32,086 nucleotides of DNA from Oscillospiraceae bacterium (GCA_015063545.1 SVTX01000022.1:1-32086); one strand, 5' to 3'; numbered from the stretch's first letter, positions 1 through 8,956 are shown. Numbers and translations: made by a program. The notes: generated by a model not told the origin, from the sequence alone.

Positions 1-1
1 G

Positions 2-847
2 TCTTTCTACCATAACACCTCACCCAAAATGGGAGACTATAGCGAGGAATATCAAGCGTTGTACCATGAACACATGTTGAAGCTTTTGGAAGAAAGACCT
101 TGGATATGGGGAAGCTACGTTTGGAATATGTTTGATTTTGGATGTGACGCGAGAGATGAAGGCGGTGTTTCGGGCAGAAACAACAAAGGACTTGTAAGCT
201 ATGACAGAGCAATAAAGAAGGATTCTTTTTACGCCTGCAAGGCATATTGGTCAAATGAGCCTTTTGTTCATATTTGTTCAAAACGGTATAATCAGAGGGC
301 ATCTGACCAAATAGATATCAAGGTATATTCCAACTGCGAGAGCGTATCGCTGTACGTTAACGGAGAAAAGGCAGAAAAGCAAGACGGTGAGCATATTTTT
401 GAATTTAAAAATATACGTCTTGGGGATGGCTATAACACTATAGTAGCAAAGGCGGGAGTGCTCGCGGACTGTACCGTAATACAAAAGACGGATAAGGAGC
501 CCGAATATTTTACGCTCGTTCAGGAAGCCGACGGCGGAGTTACGAATTGGTTTGACGACAAAACAGATCTCAAAACAGGAGAATTGACATTTAACAGCGG
601 ATTTTACTCTATCAGAAACACTATGAGAGAGATACTAGAATGTGCAGAGGCGGGAGATATACTTGCAAACGCAATTGCAAGTCTGACGGGAATGAAAGTA
701 AAAAAGTCCATGCTTCTTATAATGGCAGATCAAACTCCCGAAACTATGTTTGATAATCCCGCAGCCGCGCAAAAGTTGAGCATTGAGAGTGATAAAGCTA
801 AATATATCTTAAATTTTGAGCTTCAGAAGATAAAAATAAAAAAATAA
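2..847 (+). CDS. Glycoside hydrolase family 2 (beta-galactosidase type), C-terminal part; 5' end outside the window
   Basis: The frame is open from base 2, so the start lies beyond the left edge. The first residues (YHNTSPKMGDYSEEYQALYH, then WGSYVWNMFDF, KGLVSYDR and FYACKAYW) match the end of the catalytic TIM barrel of GH2 beta-galactosidases and beta-glucuronidases. In that family the nucleophile glutamate sits about 15 residues before this stretch, just outside the window, and the acid/base is further upstream, so neither is visible. A beta-sandwich of the DUF4982 kind follows (VSLYVNGEKA at about residue 115). A tail of about 100 residues comes next, which I cannot assign; it includes an IRNTMREILE segment. 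No signal peptide can be judged. The stop is 22 bases before uxaC with no terminator between, so it is probably cotranscribed and frees sugar acids or galactose for the pathway. Its exact substrate cannot be read from this fragment. Confidence 0.85.
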   Translation, partial: SFYHNTSPKMGDYSEEYQALYHEHMLKLLEERPWIWGSYVWNMFDFGCDARDEGGVSGRNNKGLVSYDRAIKKDSFYACKAYWSNEPFVHICSKRYNQRASDQIDIKVYSNCESVSLYVNGEKAEKQDGEHIFEFKNIRLGDGYNTIVAKAGVLADCTVIQKTDKEPEYFTLVQEADGGVTNWFDDKTDLKTGELTFNSGFYSIRNTMREILECAEAGDILANAIASLTGMKVKKSMLLIMADQTPETMFDNPAAAQKLSIESDKAKYILNFELQKIKIKK

Positions 848-869
848 ATTTCTCGGAGAGTGCCGCGCA

Positions 870-2276
870 ATGAAAACAGGAGTGCTTGGAGATTTCTTGC
901 TTTGTTCAAACACCGCAAAATGTCTTTATGACAAGTATGCAAAAGAGATGCCAATATTCGATTATCACAGTCATGTTGATGTAACAGAAATATACAAAGA
1001 CAGGCATTTTGAAAATATAACACAGCTTTGGCTTGAACATGATCATTACAAATGGAGACTGATGCGCCTTTGCGGTGTAGATGAATTCTATATAACGGGG
1101 GATGCCGAGGACAGAGATAAATTTCTGAAATTTGCCGAGATACTGCCGCTTTGCATAGGGAATCCCGTGTATTTGTGGTGTCATATGGAGCTGAAAAAAT
1201 ACTTTGGGTTTGACGGGGTATTGGATGAAAAGACTGCGCCCGGCGTTTGGTCGCTTTGTGAGAATGAGTTGAAAAAGCCTCAATTCAGCGTAAGAAATAT
1301 AATACGTTCGTCGGATGTCACATTTGTGGGTACGACTGATGATCCATGTGACACTCTTCAGTGGCATAAAAAACTCCGAGATGAAGATATAGGATTTACT
1401 GTAGCGCCCACGTTTCGCCCCGACCTGTATCTTAATATTGAAAAGCCTCAATTTTGCGACGCCTTGGATAAACTTTCGAATGCATCGGGTGTAGCCGTAG
1501 ACGGAATAAAAACTTTAAAATGCGCGCTGAGAAAGAGAATGAATTATTTTGCCGCCTGCGGATGTATAAGCGCAGACCACGGATGTGACTATATAGCTTT
1601 TGAGGAGCCTTCTGACGGGCAGGCTGACAAGATACTCAAAAAGGCAATGAGTGGAGGATGTCTCAGCGACAATGAGATAGCAATATTCAAAACGCTGATG
1701 ACACTGTTTTGCGCAGATCAGTATGCTGAACTCGGCTGGGTAATGCAGATACACTATAACTGTATTCGCAATCCAAATGAATTTGCCTATAAATCTCTCG
1801 GCACAGACAAAGGCTTCGATTGTATAAGACGCGGAGGCACGGGCGAGGACCTCAGCCGTTTGATAGATAAAATGAGCATTAAGAAAAGACCGAAGCTCAT
1901 TCTTTACAGTCTTGACGGCACAGACGATGCTTTTCTCGATACACTTGTGGGAAGCTTTGCATGCGGAGAGCCGTTTGGGCGAATAATGCACGGCGCGGCG
2001 TGGTGGTTCAATGACACGTGTCGTGGAATTTCAAACCATTTACACAGCATGTCGAGCCTTGGGGTTTTGGGAAATTTTACGGGCATGCTTACGGACTCCA
2101 GAAGCTTTTTATCTTACGTAAGGCATGATTATTTCCGACGTATTCTTTGTTTACACGTCGCAAACATGATGGATTCCGGACAGTATCTTGCAGGAGTTGA
2201 GCGCGCCGGAGAAATAATAAAAAATATTTCTTATTGCAACGCAGAGAAATTTTTTGGAATGGAGAGCGTGACATGA
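870..2276 (+). CDS. uxaC: Glucuronate isomerase (uronate isomerase) UxaC
   Basis: Cytoplasmic isomerase that converts D-glucuronate to D-fructuronate (and D-galacturonate to D-tagaturonate), the first step of the Ashwell hexuronate pathway. The protein has 468 residues, normal for the family. The amidohydrolase-like fold is shown by the metal-binding HxH motif near the N-terminus (DYHSHVD, H33 and H35), by TTDDPCDTLQWH near residue 157, and by AWWFNDTCRGI and LGNFTGMLTDSRSF near the C-terminus. The start is set by GGAGAG 8 bases upstream of ATG 870. Its stop overlaps the uxuA start (ATGA at 2273-2276), so the two are translationally coupled. The window shows no promoter of its own, so expression depends on one upstream of the GH2 gene. 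Confidence 0.96.
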   Translation: MKTGVLGDFLLCSNTAKCLYDKYAKEMPIFDYHSHVDVTEIYKDRHFENITQLWLEHDHYKWRLMRLCGVDEFYITGDAEDRDKFLKFAEILPLCIGNPVYLWCHMELKKYFGFDGVLDEKTAPGVWSLCENELKKPQFSVRNIIRSSDVTFVGTTDDPCDTLQWHKKLRDEDIGFTVAPTFRPDLYLNIEKPQFCDALDKLSNASGVAVDGIKTLKCALRKRMNYFAACGCISADHGCDYIAFEEPSDGQADKILKKAMSGGCLSDNEIAIFKTLMTLFCADQYAELGWVMQIHYNCIRNPNEFAYKSLGTDKGFDCIRRGGTGEDLSRLIDKMSIKKRPKLILYSLDGTDDAFLDTLVGSFACGEPFGRIMHGAAWWFNDTCRGISNHLHSMSSLGVLGNFTGMLTDSRSFLSYVRHDYFRRILCLHVANMMDSGQYLAGVERAGEIIKNISYCNAEKFFGMESVT

Positions 2277-3337
2277 ATATAAAACTATCGTTCCGTTGGT
2301 ACGGCGAAAATGACACCATACCGCTGCAATATATAAAACAGATACCGGGAGTGGGGCATATAGTGTCGGCAGTTTATGACGTTGATGTCGGCAGGGTGTG
2401 GAGCAGAGAGAGTATAAGAAAAATACAGAGTGAATGTCAGAAAAACAGCTTGAGTTTTTCGGTGGTGGAATCCATCCCGGTTCATGAGGATATCAAGCTT
2501 GGCGCGGAGCATCGAGATGAATTTATAGAAAATTACTGTGAAAATATAAGGCGCGTATCCGAGGTGGGAGTAGATTGCGTTACCTATAATTTTATGCCTA
2601 TATTTGATTGGACGCGGACACAGACGGAGCATCTGCATAGTGACGGCTCGCAGAGCCTTGTAATGTATAAGGATGAGCTCAGCGGTCTTGATCCTTTGAA
2701 GGATGATATCAGCTTACCCGGATGGGATACAAGCTATCATAAGGACGAAATACGACGCCTTATCAAAGCATATGCAGGTATAGGCGAGGCGGGATTATGG
2801 GAAAATCTTGAATATTTTCTTGGCAAGGTCATGCCCGTAGCCGAGGCGTGCGGAGTGAAAATGGCGCTTCATCCCGATGATCCGCCGTATTCGATATTCG
2901 GTATCCCACGCATCGTAACCTGTGAGGAGAATCTTGACAGAATACTCAAAATGTGTCCTTCAAAAAGCCATTGCCTTTGTATTTGTACGGGAAGCCTTGG
3001 TTGCGTGCGCTCTAATGATATTGTGAGAATGATCAAAAAATACGCAGAGCAAAAAAGAATAGCCTTTATGCATATAAGGAATGTCAAAATATTGAATGAA
3101 GGCTCATTTGAGGAGGTAGCGCATCCATCCGAGTGCGGTTCTCTGGATATGTATGAGATAGTAAACGCACTTGTGGAGGCGGGATATGACGGCTACGTTC
3201 GTCCCGATCACGGAAGAATGATCTGGGGAGAGAGTGGCAAGCCGGGGTACGGATTATACGATAGGGCGCTTGGAGCTTCTTATATCAAAGGACTTTGGGA
3301 GGCATGTGAAAAATCAACTTCAGGAGGCAGATCATGA
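2273..3337 (+). CDS. uxuA: Mannonate dehydratase UxuA
   Basis: Dehydrates D-mannonate to 2-keto-3-deoxygluconate (KDG) in the cytoplasm; a metal-dependent TIM-barrel enzyme. The frame is open from 2234, but ATG 2273 is preferred because GGAGAG lies just upstream and it gives the family's usual length (354 residues, close to Gram-positive ManD) and N-terminus (MNIKLSFRWYG). Metal-ligand motifs are all present: MALHPDDPPYSIFG (H200), CTGSLG (C238), FMHIRN (H267) and YVRPDHGRMIWGE (D312). It overlaps uxaC by ATGA and the oxidoreductase gene by ATGA at 3334-3337, so three genes are coupled in pathway order, although the enzyme order is isomerase, oxidoreductase, dehydratase. Confidence 0.96.
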   Translation: MNIKLSFRWYGENDTIPLQYIKQIPGVGHIVSAVYDVDVGRVWSRESIRKIQSECQKNSLSFSVVESIPVHEDIKLGAEHRDEFIENYCENIRRVSEVGVDCVTYNFMPIFDWTRTQTEHLHSDGSQSLVMYKDELSGLDPLKDDISLPGWDTSYHKDEIRRLIKAYAGIGEAGLWENLEYFLGKVMPVAEACGVKMALHPDDPPYSIFGIPRIVTCEENLDRILKMCPSKSHCLCICTGSLGCVRSNDIVRMIKKYAEQKRIAFMHIRNVKILNEGSFEEVAHPSECGSLDMYEIVNALVEAGYDGYVRPDHGRMIWGESGKPGYGLYDRALGASYIKGLWEACEKSTSGGRS

Positions 3338-4185
3338 ATCAGAATATATGGAACACAGATCTTTCGGGCAGAGTTGTTGCTATTACAGGCGCGGGCGGAG
3401 TTATTTGCTCGCATTTTGCCCGAGTTGTTGCAGGCGCGGGGGCAAGAGTTGCGCTTTTGGACAGAAACAGGGAACGCTCGATGGCTTTTGCGCAAAGCAT
3501 AAGAGAAGAAGGCGGAATTGCCGAGGCGTTTGTGTGCGACGTATTAAATAAACAGCAATGCGAGGAGGTGGCGGAGCGTGTAAAAGAAACGCTTGGAGAA
3601 TGCGACATTTTGATAAACGGCGCAGGAGGTAACCATCCCGATGCGACAACGGACAAGGAATATTTTGATGTGTCGGATATTGATTCGGATACCAAAAGCT
3701 TTTTTGACCTTACCGAGGAAGGAATACGTGGAGTGCTGGATCTCAATTTTTTGGGCACACTTATTCCCACTCAGGCATTTGCCAAGCAAATGATAGGCAG
3801 GGTGGGGTGCAGCATTCTTAACATCTCTTCAATGAATGCATACTCTCCGCTTACAAAAATACCGGCATATTCGGGAGCGAAGGCGGCAATTTCAAATTTT
3901 ACCATGTGGCTTGCGGTGTATTTTTCAAAAGTGGGCATAAGGGTAAACGCCATAGCACCGGGATTCTTTTCGACCAGACAAAATGCCAAGCTTTTGTGGA
4001 ATGAGGACGGAAGCCCCACCGAGAGAACTCAAAAGATTCTTCAAGCTACACCAATGCGCAGATTAGGAGACTGTGAGGAGCTTGACGGAAGCTTGCTTTT
4101 CCTTTTAGATTGCAACGCGTCGAGTTTTATCACAGGAATAGTTTTACCGGTGGACGGCGGATTTTCCGCTTATTCGGGAGTATAA
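3334..4185 (+). CDS. uxuB: D-mannonate oxidoreductase, short-chain dehydrogenase type (fructuronate reductase)
   Basis: Reduces D-fructuronate to D-mannonate with NAD(P)H. It belongs to the SDR superfamily, as does Bacillus UxuB/YjmF, and is unrelated to the long-chain enterobacterial UxuB. It has 283 residues. The nucleotide-binding loop is TGAGGVICS (residues 18-26, a variant of TGxxxGxG), followed by NGAGG (95-99). The catalytic tetrad is visible as N138, S166 (ISSMNAYSP), Y179 and K183 (AYSGAKAA). The C-terminus has the family's FITGIVLPVDGGFSAYSGV. It starts in a 4-base overlap with uxuA and is followed 11 bases later by eda. Between fructuronate and mannonate it fills the only remaining step of the pathway, which supports the specific call over a generic SDR. 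Confidence 0.9.
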   Translation: MNQNIWNTDLSGRVVAITGAGGVICSHFARVVAGAGARVALLDRNRERSMAFAQSIREEGGIAEAFVCDVLNKQQCEEVAERVKETLGECDILINGAGGNHPDATTDKEYFDVSDIDSDTKSFFDLTEEGIRGVLDLNFLGTLIPTQAFAKQMIGRVGCSILNISSMNAYSPLTKIPAYSGAKAAISNFTMWLAVYFSKVGIRVNAIAPGFFSTRQNAKLLWNEDGSPTERTQKILQATPMRRLGDCEELDGSLLFLLDCNASSFITGIVLPVDGGFSAYSGV

Positions 4186-4196
4186 CGGAGGATATA

Positions 4197-4856
4197 ATGG
4201 ATAACAAAAGTAAATTATTGATAGAGCAGATATATAAAATAGGTATTATACCCGTCACAACCTTGCATGATCCGGAAAATGACGCTATCGCGTTGTGCGA
4301 GGCGCTTCGCTTGGGAGGGATCAACGTAATAGAAATTACTTTTAGAGCAGACGGCGCTCAAAAAGCTATATACGATATTAAAAACAGATTTCCTGACATG
4401 CTTGTAGGCGCGGGAACTGTAGTGTGTGAGGAGCAGGTGCGCGCTGCGCAAGGCTCCGGCGCGGATTTTATAGTCAGTCCCGGATTTGATCTCGGTGTTG
4501 TGAAATGCTGTAAAAAAATGAAGATAGATATTTTTCCCGGTTGTGCTACCGCAACCGATTATCAGGCGGCGTTGGGATGCGGACTCGAGGTCTTGAAATT
4601 CTTTCCTGCGGAGCAATCCGGCGGAGTAGCAAAGATAAAGGCACTCAGCGCGCCGTTCCCGAATTTCAAAATAATTCCCACGGGTGGAATATCTCTTGAC
4701 AATATCGGAGATTATTTGTCCGAGCCGAGTGTTCTTGCTTGCGGCGGCTCTTATATGGTGGCACAGAAGCTTATTGAGGATAAGAAGTGGGATAAAATTA
4801 CCGAGTTTTGCCACATGACATGCGAAAAAATAAAGGAGATAAGAGGTAATGGCTAA
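4197..4856 (+). CDS. eda: KDPG aldolase (2-dehydro-3-deoxyphosphogluconate aldolase) Eda
   Basis: Class I aldolase that splits KDPG into pyruvate and glyceraldehyde-3-phosphate, the last step of the pathway. It has 219 residues. The frame runs in from 4110, but ATG 4197 follows a clear GGAGG and gives the normal N-terminus. Active-site residues line up with the E. coli enzyme: E46 and R50 in VIEITFR, T74 in GAGTV, and the Schiff-base lysine K134 in VLKFFPAE. The phosphate-binding GG is in IPTGGIS. Its stop overlaps kdgK by 8 bases. A KHG/KDPG dual activity is possible, as in many bacterial Eda proteins. Confidence 0.96.
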   Translation: MDNKSKLLIEQIYKIGIIPVTTLHDPENDAIALCEALRLGGINVIEITFRADGAQKAIYDIKNRFPDMLVGAGTVVCEEQVRAAQGSGADFIVSPGFDLGVVKCCKKMKIDIFPGCATATDYQAALGCGLEVLKFFPAEQSGGVAKIKALSAPFPNFKIIPTGGISLDNIGDYLSEPSVLACGGSYMVAQKLIEDKKWDKITEFCHMTCEKIKEIRGNG

Positions 4857-5871
4857 AATAGTAACCTTTGGAGAGATAATGCTTCGTCTTCAACCTGACG
4901 GATACTACAGATTTTTTCAAAATGATGTGATGCAAGCCACCTTTGGCGGCGGAGAGGCAAACGTTGCTGTCTCACTTGCAAACTACGGCGAGGAAAGTGT
5001 TTTTGTCACAAAGCTCCCCACGCATGCCATAGGTCAGGCGGCGGTAAATTCGCTCAGATATTTTGGCGTGGATACTTCAAAGATCGTGCGTGGCGGTGAG
5101 CGTGTAGGAATCTATTTCCTTGAAAAAGGGGCGTCACAGAGAGGCTCACTGTGTATTTATGACCGAGCTCATTCTGCTATAGCCGAGGCAACAGAGAATG
5201 ATTTTGATTGGGAAAAGATATTTTGCGGTGCCGATTGGTTTCATTTTACGGGAATAACTCCCGCGCTTGGCAAAAATGTTGCGGATATATGCCTTAAAGC
5301 CTGCCGTATTGCGCAAAAAATGGGCTTAAAGGTTTCTTGTGACCTCAATTTCCGTTCAAAGCTTTGGACAAGAGCGCAAGCAAAGGAGGTTATGACACAG
5401 CTTTGCAAACATGTAAATGTATGCATACTGAATGAAGAGGACGCAAAGGACATTTTCGGTATTGTCGCGAGTGATACGGATATTACGGGTGGCAGATTAA
5501 ACCATGCGGGATATGAACACGTAGCGTATCAGCTTGTAGAAAAATTTGGATTTGAAAAGGTCGCCATAACGCTTCGCTCGTCTATTTCCGCAAATGATAA
5601 TGACTGGGCGGCAATGCTTTGCGACGGAACGGAATGCTGTTTTTCAAAAAATTACCGTTTGCGCATAGTTGACAGAGTTGGCGGCGGAGACAGCTTTGGA
5701 GGGGCATTGATATATGCTTTGACACAGAATATGCCAACCTGCAAGGCAGTGGAATTTGCGGTTGCCGCATCTGCTCTGAAGCATTCAATAGAGGGAGACT
5801 ATAACAGAATTTCCGTAGAAGAAGCCGAGCGACTTGTAAACGGTGACGGAAGCGGAAGGGTTCAGAGATAA
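4849..5871 (+). CDS. kdgK: 2-keto-3-deoxygluconate kinase KdgK (PfkB family)
   Basis: Phosphorylates KDG to KDPG with ATP. It is a PfkB (ribokinase-like) sugar kinase of 340 residues. The N-terminus (VTFGEIMLRLQPDG, then FGGGEANVAVSLANYG) is the typical substrate-binding half. The anion-hole and catalytic-base motif near the C-terminus is DRVGGGDSFGG at residues 275-285, with D281 as the expected base; the usual first GA is GG here, a common variant in KdgK. It begins inside eda (8-base overlap, with AGGAGATAAGAGG as ribosome site), so uxaC through kdgK form one coupled transcript. No terminator hairpin follows, so read-through into the next gene is likely in addition to that gene's own promoter. 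Confidence 0.93.
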   Translation: MAKIVTFGEIMLRLQPDGYYRFFQNDVMQATFGGGEANVAVSLANYGEESVFVTKLPTHAIGQAAVNSLRYFGVDTSKIVRGGERVGIYFLEKGASQRGSLCIYDRAHSAIAEATENDFDWEKIFCGADWFHFTGITPALGKNVADICLKACRIAQKMGLKVSCDLNFRSKLWTRAQAKEVMTQLCKHVNVCILNEEDAKDIFGIVASDTDITGGRLNHAGYEHVAYQLVEKFGFEKVAITLRSSISANDNDWAAMLCDGTECCFSKNYRLRIVDRVGGGDSFGGALIYALTQNMPTCKAVEFAVAASALKHSIEGDYNRISVEEAERLVNGDGSGRVQR

Positions 5872-5895
5872 CATATATTGGTCTGTATCGGGGGA

Positions 5896-5924
5896 TTGAT
5901 TTTTGATTTTCTATATGCTATAAT
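5896..5924 (+). promoter_or_regulatory. Sigma-A promoter for the MFS-GH2 fusion gene
   Basis: TTGATT (5896-5901), a 17-base spacer, and TATAAT (5919-5924) with an extended -10 (TGC directly before it). Transcription should begin near 5931, leaving about 10 bases before AGGAGG at 5941. The fusion gene can therefore be expressed apart from the upstream operon. Confidence 0.75.
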
Positions 5925-5953
5925 AATTGTGTAATTTATTAGGAGGGCATATT

Positions 5954-8900
5954 ATGAAAACAAAATTATCCCCCCGTTTTTGGCTTGCCTTGACTGTGTT
6001 CGGTCTTATGGGGCAGATAGCGTGGGTAGTAGAGAATATGTATTTCAACGTGTTCATCTATGAGGTCTTTCACGCAACCCCCGCGGACATCTCTCTTATG
6101 GTAGCGGCTTCGGCAGTAGCGGCAACTCTTACAACGGTATTTATGGGAGCGCTTTCCGACCGCATAGGAAAGCGAAAGCTCTTTATGTGCGGCGGATATA
6201 TTCTTTGGGGTATATCCATATTCGCATTTATATTTATTCGTATGGACGTCATAAACGCCATGATCCCCGCGACTGTTTCCGCGGCGGCGGTAGGTGTGTC
6301 GCTTGTCATAATTATGGACTGTGTTATGACATTCTTCGGATCAAGCGCAAACGATGCGGCATTCAATGCTTGGCTCACTGATAGCACGGACGATACTAAT
6401 CGAGGCGCGGCAGAGGGAATAAACGCTATGATGCCTCTTGTTGCGATACTCGTGGTGTTTGGCGGAGTTATGCTTTTGCCCCAGGATGCGAGCAAGTGGA
6501 CGTTCATATTTTCCATAATCGGAGTGATAACCCTGCTTGTTGGAATATTAGGCTTTTTCATTATTAAAGAACCCGACATCAAGCCCAGCCGTACGGGATT
6601 TTTATCGAATATTGTGTACGGATTCCGTCCTGCATCTGTCAAGCAAAGCCCTGTGCTTTATATAATGCTCGGACTGTTTGTTATTTTTAATATCTCCATA
6701 CAGATATTCATGCCGTATCTGATCATCTATTATGAAAAGACACTGCAAATGTCGGATTACGTATTTATTATGGCGCCCGCCATTGTGATCGCTTCGGCGG
6801 TTACAGCGCTTTGGGGAAGGGTATATGATAAGAAAGGCTTCTATTTTTCAAGCTTTTGGTCTATGCTGTGGCTTTGCAGCGGCTATGTGATTCTGTTTTT
6901 CTTTTCCGACAAATTTCTTGTGTTTATAGGCTCACTTTTGATGATGTGCGGATATCTTTCGGGTATGGCTGTATTCGGAGCGAAGATACGTGACAATATT
7001 CCTCAGGGAAAAGCGGGAATGCTTCAGGGTGTGCGTATATGCTCACAGGTTCTCTTGCCGGGTATAATAGGGCCGTTTATAGGCAAAAGTGTTCTTAAAA
7101 ACTGTGCGGTCATATATAACGGAGACGGAACCACGTCGTTTTTGCCCAATCAAAACATATTCCTTGCTGCCTTGATAACAGCTTTAGTGCTTTGCGTTTT
7201 ATTGGTGCTTTTGCGTATGTTCAAAAGGGAACGGCCTACATTTTCCACTCTTACGACACCATTTGAAAAAGATACGGGCGAGATACCGTTTGAAGAATAT
7301 CCCCGTCCAAGCATGAAAAGAGATTCTTATATGAGCCTCAACGGCACATGGGAACTCAGCGTTTTGCATAAGGAAAAAGTCATATTCAACGGAGACATTC
7401 TTGTGCCGTTTCCACCCGAGTCCAAAATGTCGGGAGTGCATATGCAATTCGGATACAAGGATACGCTGATATACAGAAGAAGCTTTGTGATTTCAGAGGC
7501 ATTTAAAAAGGATAGAGTATTGCTTCATTTTGGCGCGGTTGACAGACTTGCTCGCGTGCACATCAACGGAAAGGATGTGTGTCAGCACAACGGGGGCTAT
7601 TTGCCATTTGAGGCTGATATAACCGATGCCTTGGTTGAGGGCGAGAATATTATCTGCGTAGAGGTCTACGATGATCTTGATACAGACTACCCATATGGCA
7701 AGCAGTCCAAAAAGCGCGGCGGAATGTGGTACACACCGATAAGTGGCATATGGCAGTCGGTATGGCTTGAATCGGTACCCGAAAATTATATTAGCTCGCT
7801 TAAGATCACTCCTGCGCTTGACAGCGTAAGGATAGAGGTGATCGGCGGAGTAGGGCAAAAGACTTTGATGCTTGAGGGCAAGGAGTATTCCTTCCTTGGC
7901 GACAATATTACTTTGAATATAGAAAACCCGAGGCTTTGGACGCCCGATACCCCCAATATCTATGCGTTTGATATTATCAGTGGCAAAGACAGGGTAAGCT
8001 CATATTTTGCTCTGCGTGAAATATCTGTCAAAAAAATAGGGGATAATTCCTGCATTTGTCTTAACGGAAGCCCCATATTTTTGAACGGGCTTCTTGATCA
8101 GGGATATTATTCGGACGGAATATATATGCCCGCAACCCCCGAAGGCTATAAAAAAGATATTCTCACCATGAAATCCCTCGGTTTCAACACGCTTCGCAAG
8201 CATATAAAGGTGGAGCCGCAGTTGTTTTATTATTACTGTGACATACACGGAATGATAGTGTGTCAGGATATGGTGAACAACGGCAAATACAGCTTTATTT
8301 TTGATACGGCGCTCCCGACTGTAGGATTTAAAAAGAGAAAGGGACACCGCGCATCGAAAAAGCGCAGAGAGATATTTGAAAATGAGGCAAGGGAACTCGT
8401 ATCACTGCTTTATAATCATCCCAGTGTATGCTATTATACAATTTTCAACGAGGGCTGGGGACAGTATGAGGCGGACGGAATATACAAAGAATTAAAAGCC
8501 CTTGATCCGACAAGAATATGGGATACCGCATCGGGGTGGTTTTTGGGAGCAGAGAGCGATGTTCAAAGTGATCATATATACTTCAAGCCCATAAAGATCA
8601 AGCGTGAGAGTGAACTCAAGCCCATAATTCTTTCGGAATTTGGAGGATATTCTTACAAGATAGACGGTCACTCGTTTAACCCGTCGAACACTTACGGGTA
8701 CAGGTTTTTCACCGATGGGGACAAATTCAGAGATGCTCTTGAAGAGCTGTATGAAACCCAACTCATACCCGCAATAGAGAACGGACTTTGCGGAGCAATA
8801 CTTACGCAGGTGAGTGACGTGGAAGACGAAACGAATGGGCTGTTTACTTATGACAGACAGGTGCTAAAGGTCGATGCGGAGCGCATGAGACAATTATTTG

Positions 8901-8956
8901 CAAAAATAAATGTTGCATTTGATAAAAAATTTTCCCGTAATGTTGACAAAATGTGA
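5954..8956 (+). CDS. Fusion of a 12-helix MFS sugar transporter with a GH2 glycosidase
   Basis: One uninterrupted frame of 1000 residues. ATG 5954 follows AGGAGG at 5941-5946. Residues 1-421 form a complete MFS permease: I count 12 hydrophobic segments, with the loop 2-3 motif GALSDRIGKRK near residue 66 and NAWLTD in the middle of the first half. A linker of about 25 residues (422-445, FKRERPTFSTLTTPFEKD region) leads into a complete GH2 enzyme (446-1000): sugar-binding jelly roll (SLNGTWEL, HINGKDVCQHNGGYLPFEADI, GIWQSVWLE), Ig-like domain, then TIM barrel with acid/base E833 in FNEGWG and nucleophile E895 in LSEFGGYS. With 12 helices both ends should be cytoplasmic, so the enzyme would act on substrate just delivered by the permease. 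Substrate is probably a plant or host glycoside, perhaps a beta-glucuronide given the neighbours. However, the NxK motif of beta-glucuronidases is not evident near DETNGLFTYDR, so beta-galactoside or another substrate stays open. Confidence 0.9.
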   Translation: MKTKLSPRFWLALTVFGLMGQIAWVVENMYFNVFIYEVFHATPADISLMVAASAVAATLTTVFMGALSDRIGKRKLFMCGGYILWGISIFAFIFIRMDVINAMIPATVSAAAVGVSLVIIMDCVMTFFGSSANDAAFNAWLTDSTDDTNRGAAEGINAMMPLVAILVVFGGVMLLPQDASKWTFIFSIIGVITLLVGILGFFIIKEPDIKPSRTGFLSNIVYGFRPASVKQSPVLYIMLGLFVIFNISIQIFMPYLIIYYEKTLQMSDYVFIMAPAIVIASAVTALWGRVYDKKGFYFSSFWSMLWLCSGYVILFFFSDKFLVFIGSLLMMCGYLSGMAVFGAKIRDNIPQGKAGMLQGVRICSQVLLPGIIGPFIGKSVLKNCAVIYNGDGTTSFLPNQNIFLAALITALVLCVLLVLLRMFKRERPTFSTLTTPFEKDTGEIPFEEYPRPSMKRDSYMSLNGTWELSVLHKEKVIFNGDILVPFPPESKMSGVHMQFGYKDTLIYRRSFVISEAFKKDRVLLHFGAVDRLARVHINGKDVCQHNGGYLPFEADITDALVEGENIICVEVYDDLDTDYPYGKQSKKRGGMWYTPISGIWQSVWLESVPENYISSLKITPALDSVRIEVIGGVGQKTLMLEGKEYSFLGDNITLNIENPRLWTPDTPNIYAFDIISGKDRVSSYFALREISVKKIGDNSCICLNGSPIFLNGLLDQGYYSDGIYMPATPEGYKKDILTMKSLGFNTLRKHIKVEPQLFYYYCDIHGMIVCQDMVNNGKYSFIFDTALPTVGFKKRKGHRASKKRREIFENEARELVSLLYNHPSVCYYTIFNEGWGQYEADGIYKELKALDPTRIWDTASGWFLGAESDVQSDHIYFKPIKIKRESELKPIILSEFGGYSYKIDGHSFNPSNTYGYRFFTDGDKFRDALEELYETQLIPAIENGLCGAILTQVSDVEDETNGLFTYDRQVLKVDAERMRQLFAKINVAFDKKFSRNVDKM

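Noticed and set aside
3234..3551. A 105-codon frame across the uxuA-uxuB junction
   Set aside because: It is out of frame with two well-supported genes and encodes a basic, low-information product.
5872..5895. A terminator after kdgK
   Set aside because: No stable stem with a T-run was found there; only the promoter of the fusion gene is supported.
7200..7300. The MFS-GH2 fusion as an assembly or frameshift artefact
   Set aside because: The frame is continuous, both parts are complete, no stop or ribosome site separates them, and base composition does not change at the junction. Raw reads could still overturn this.
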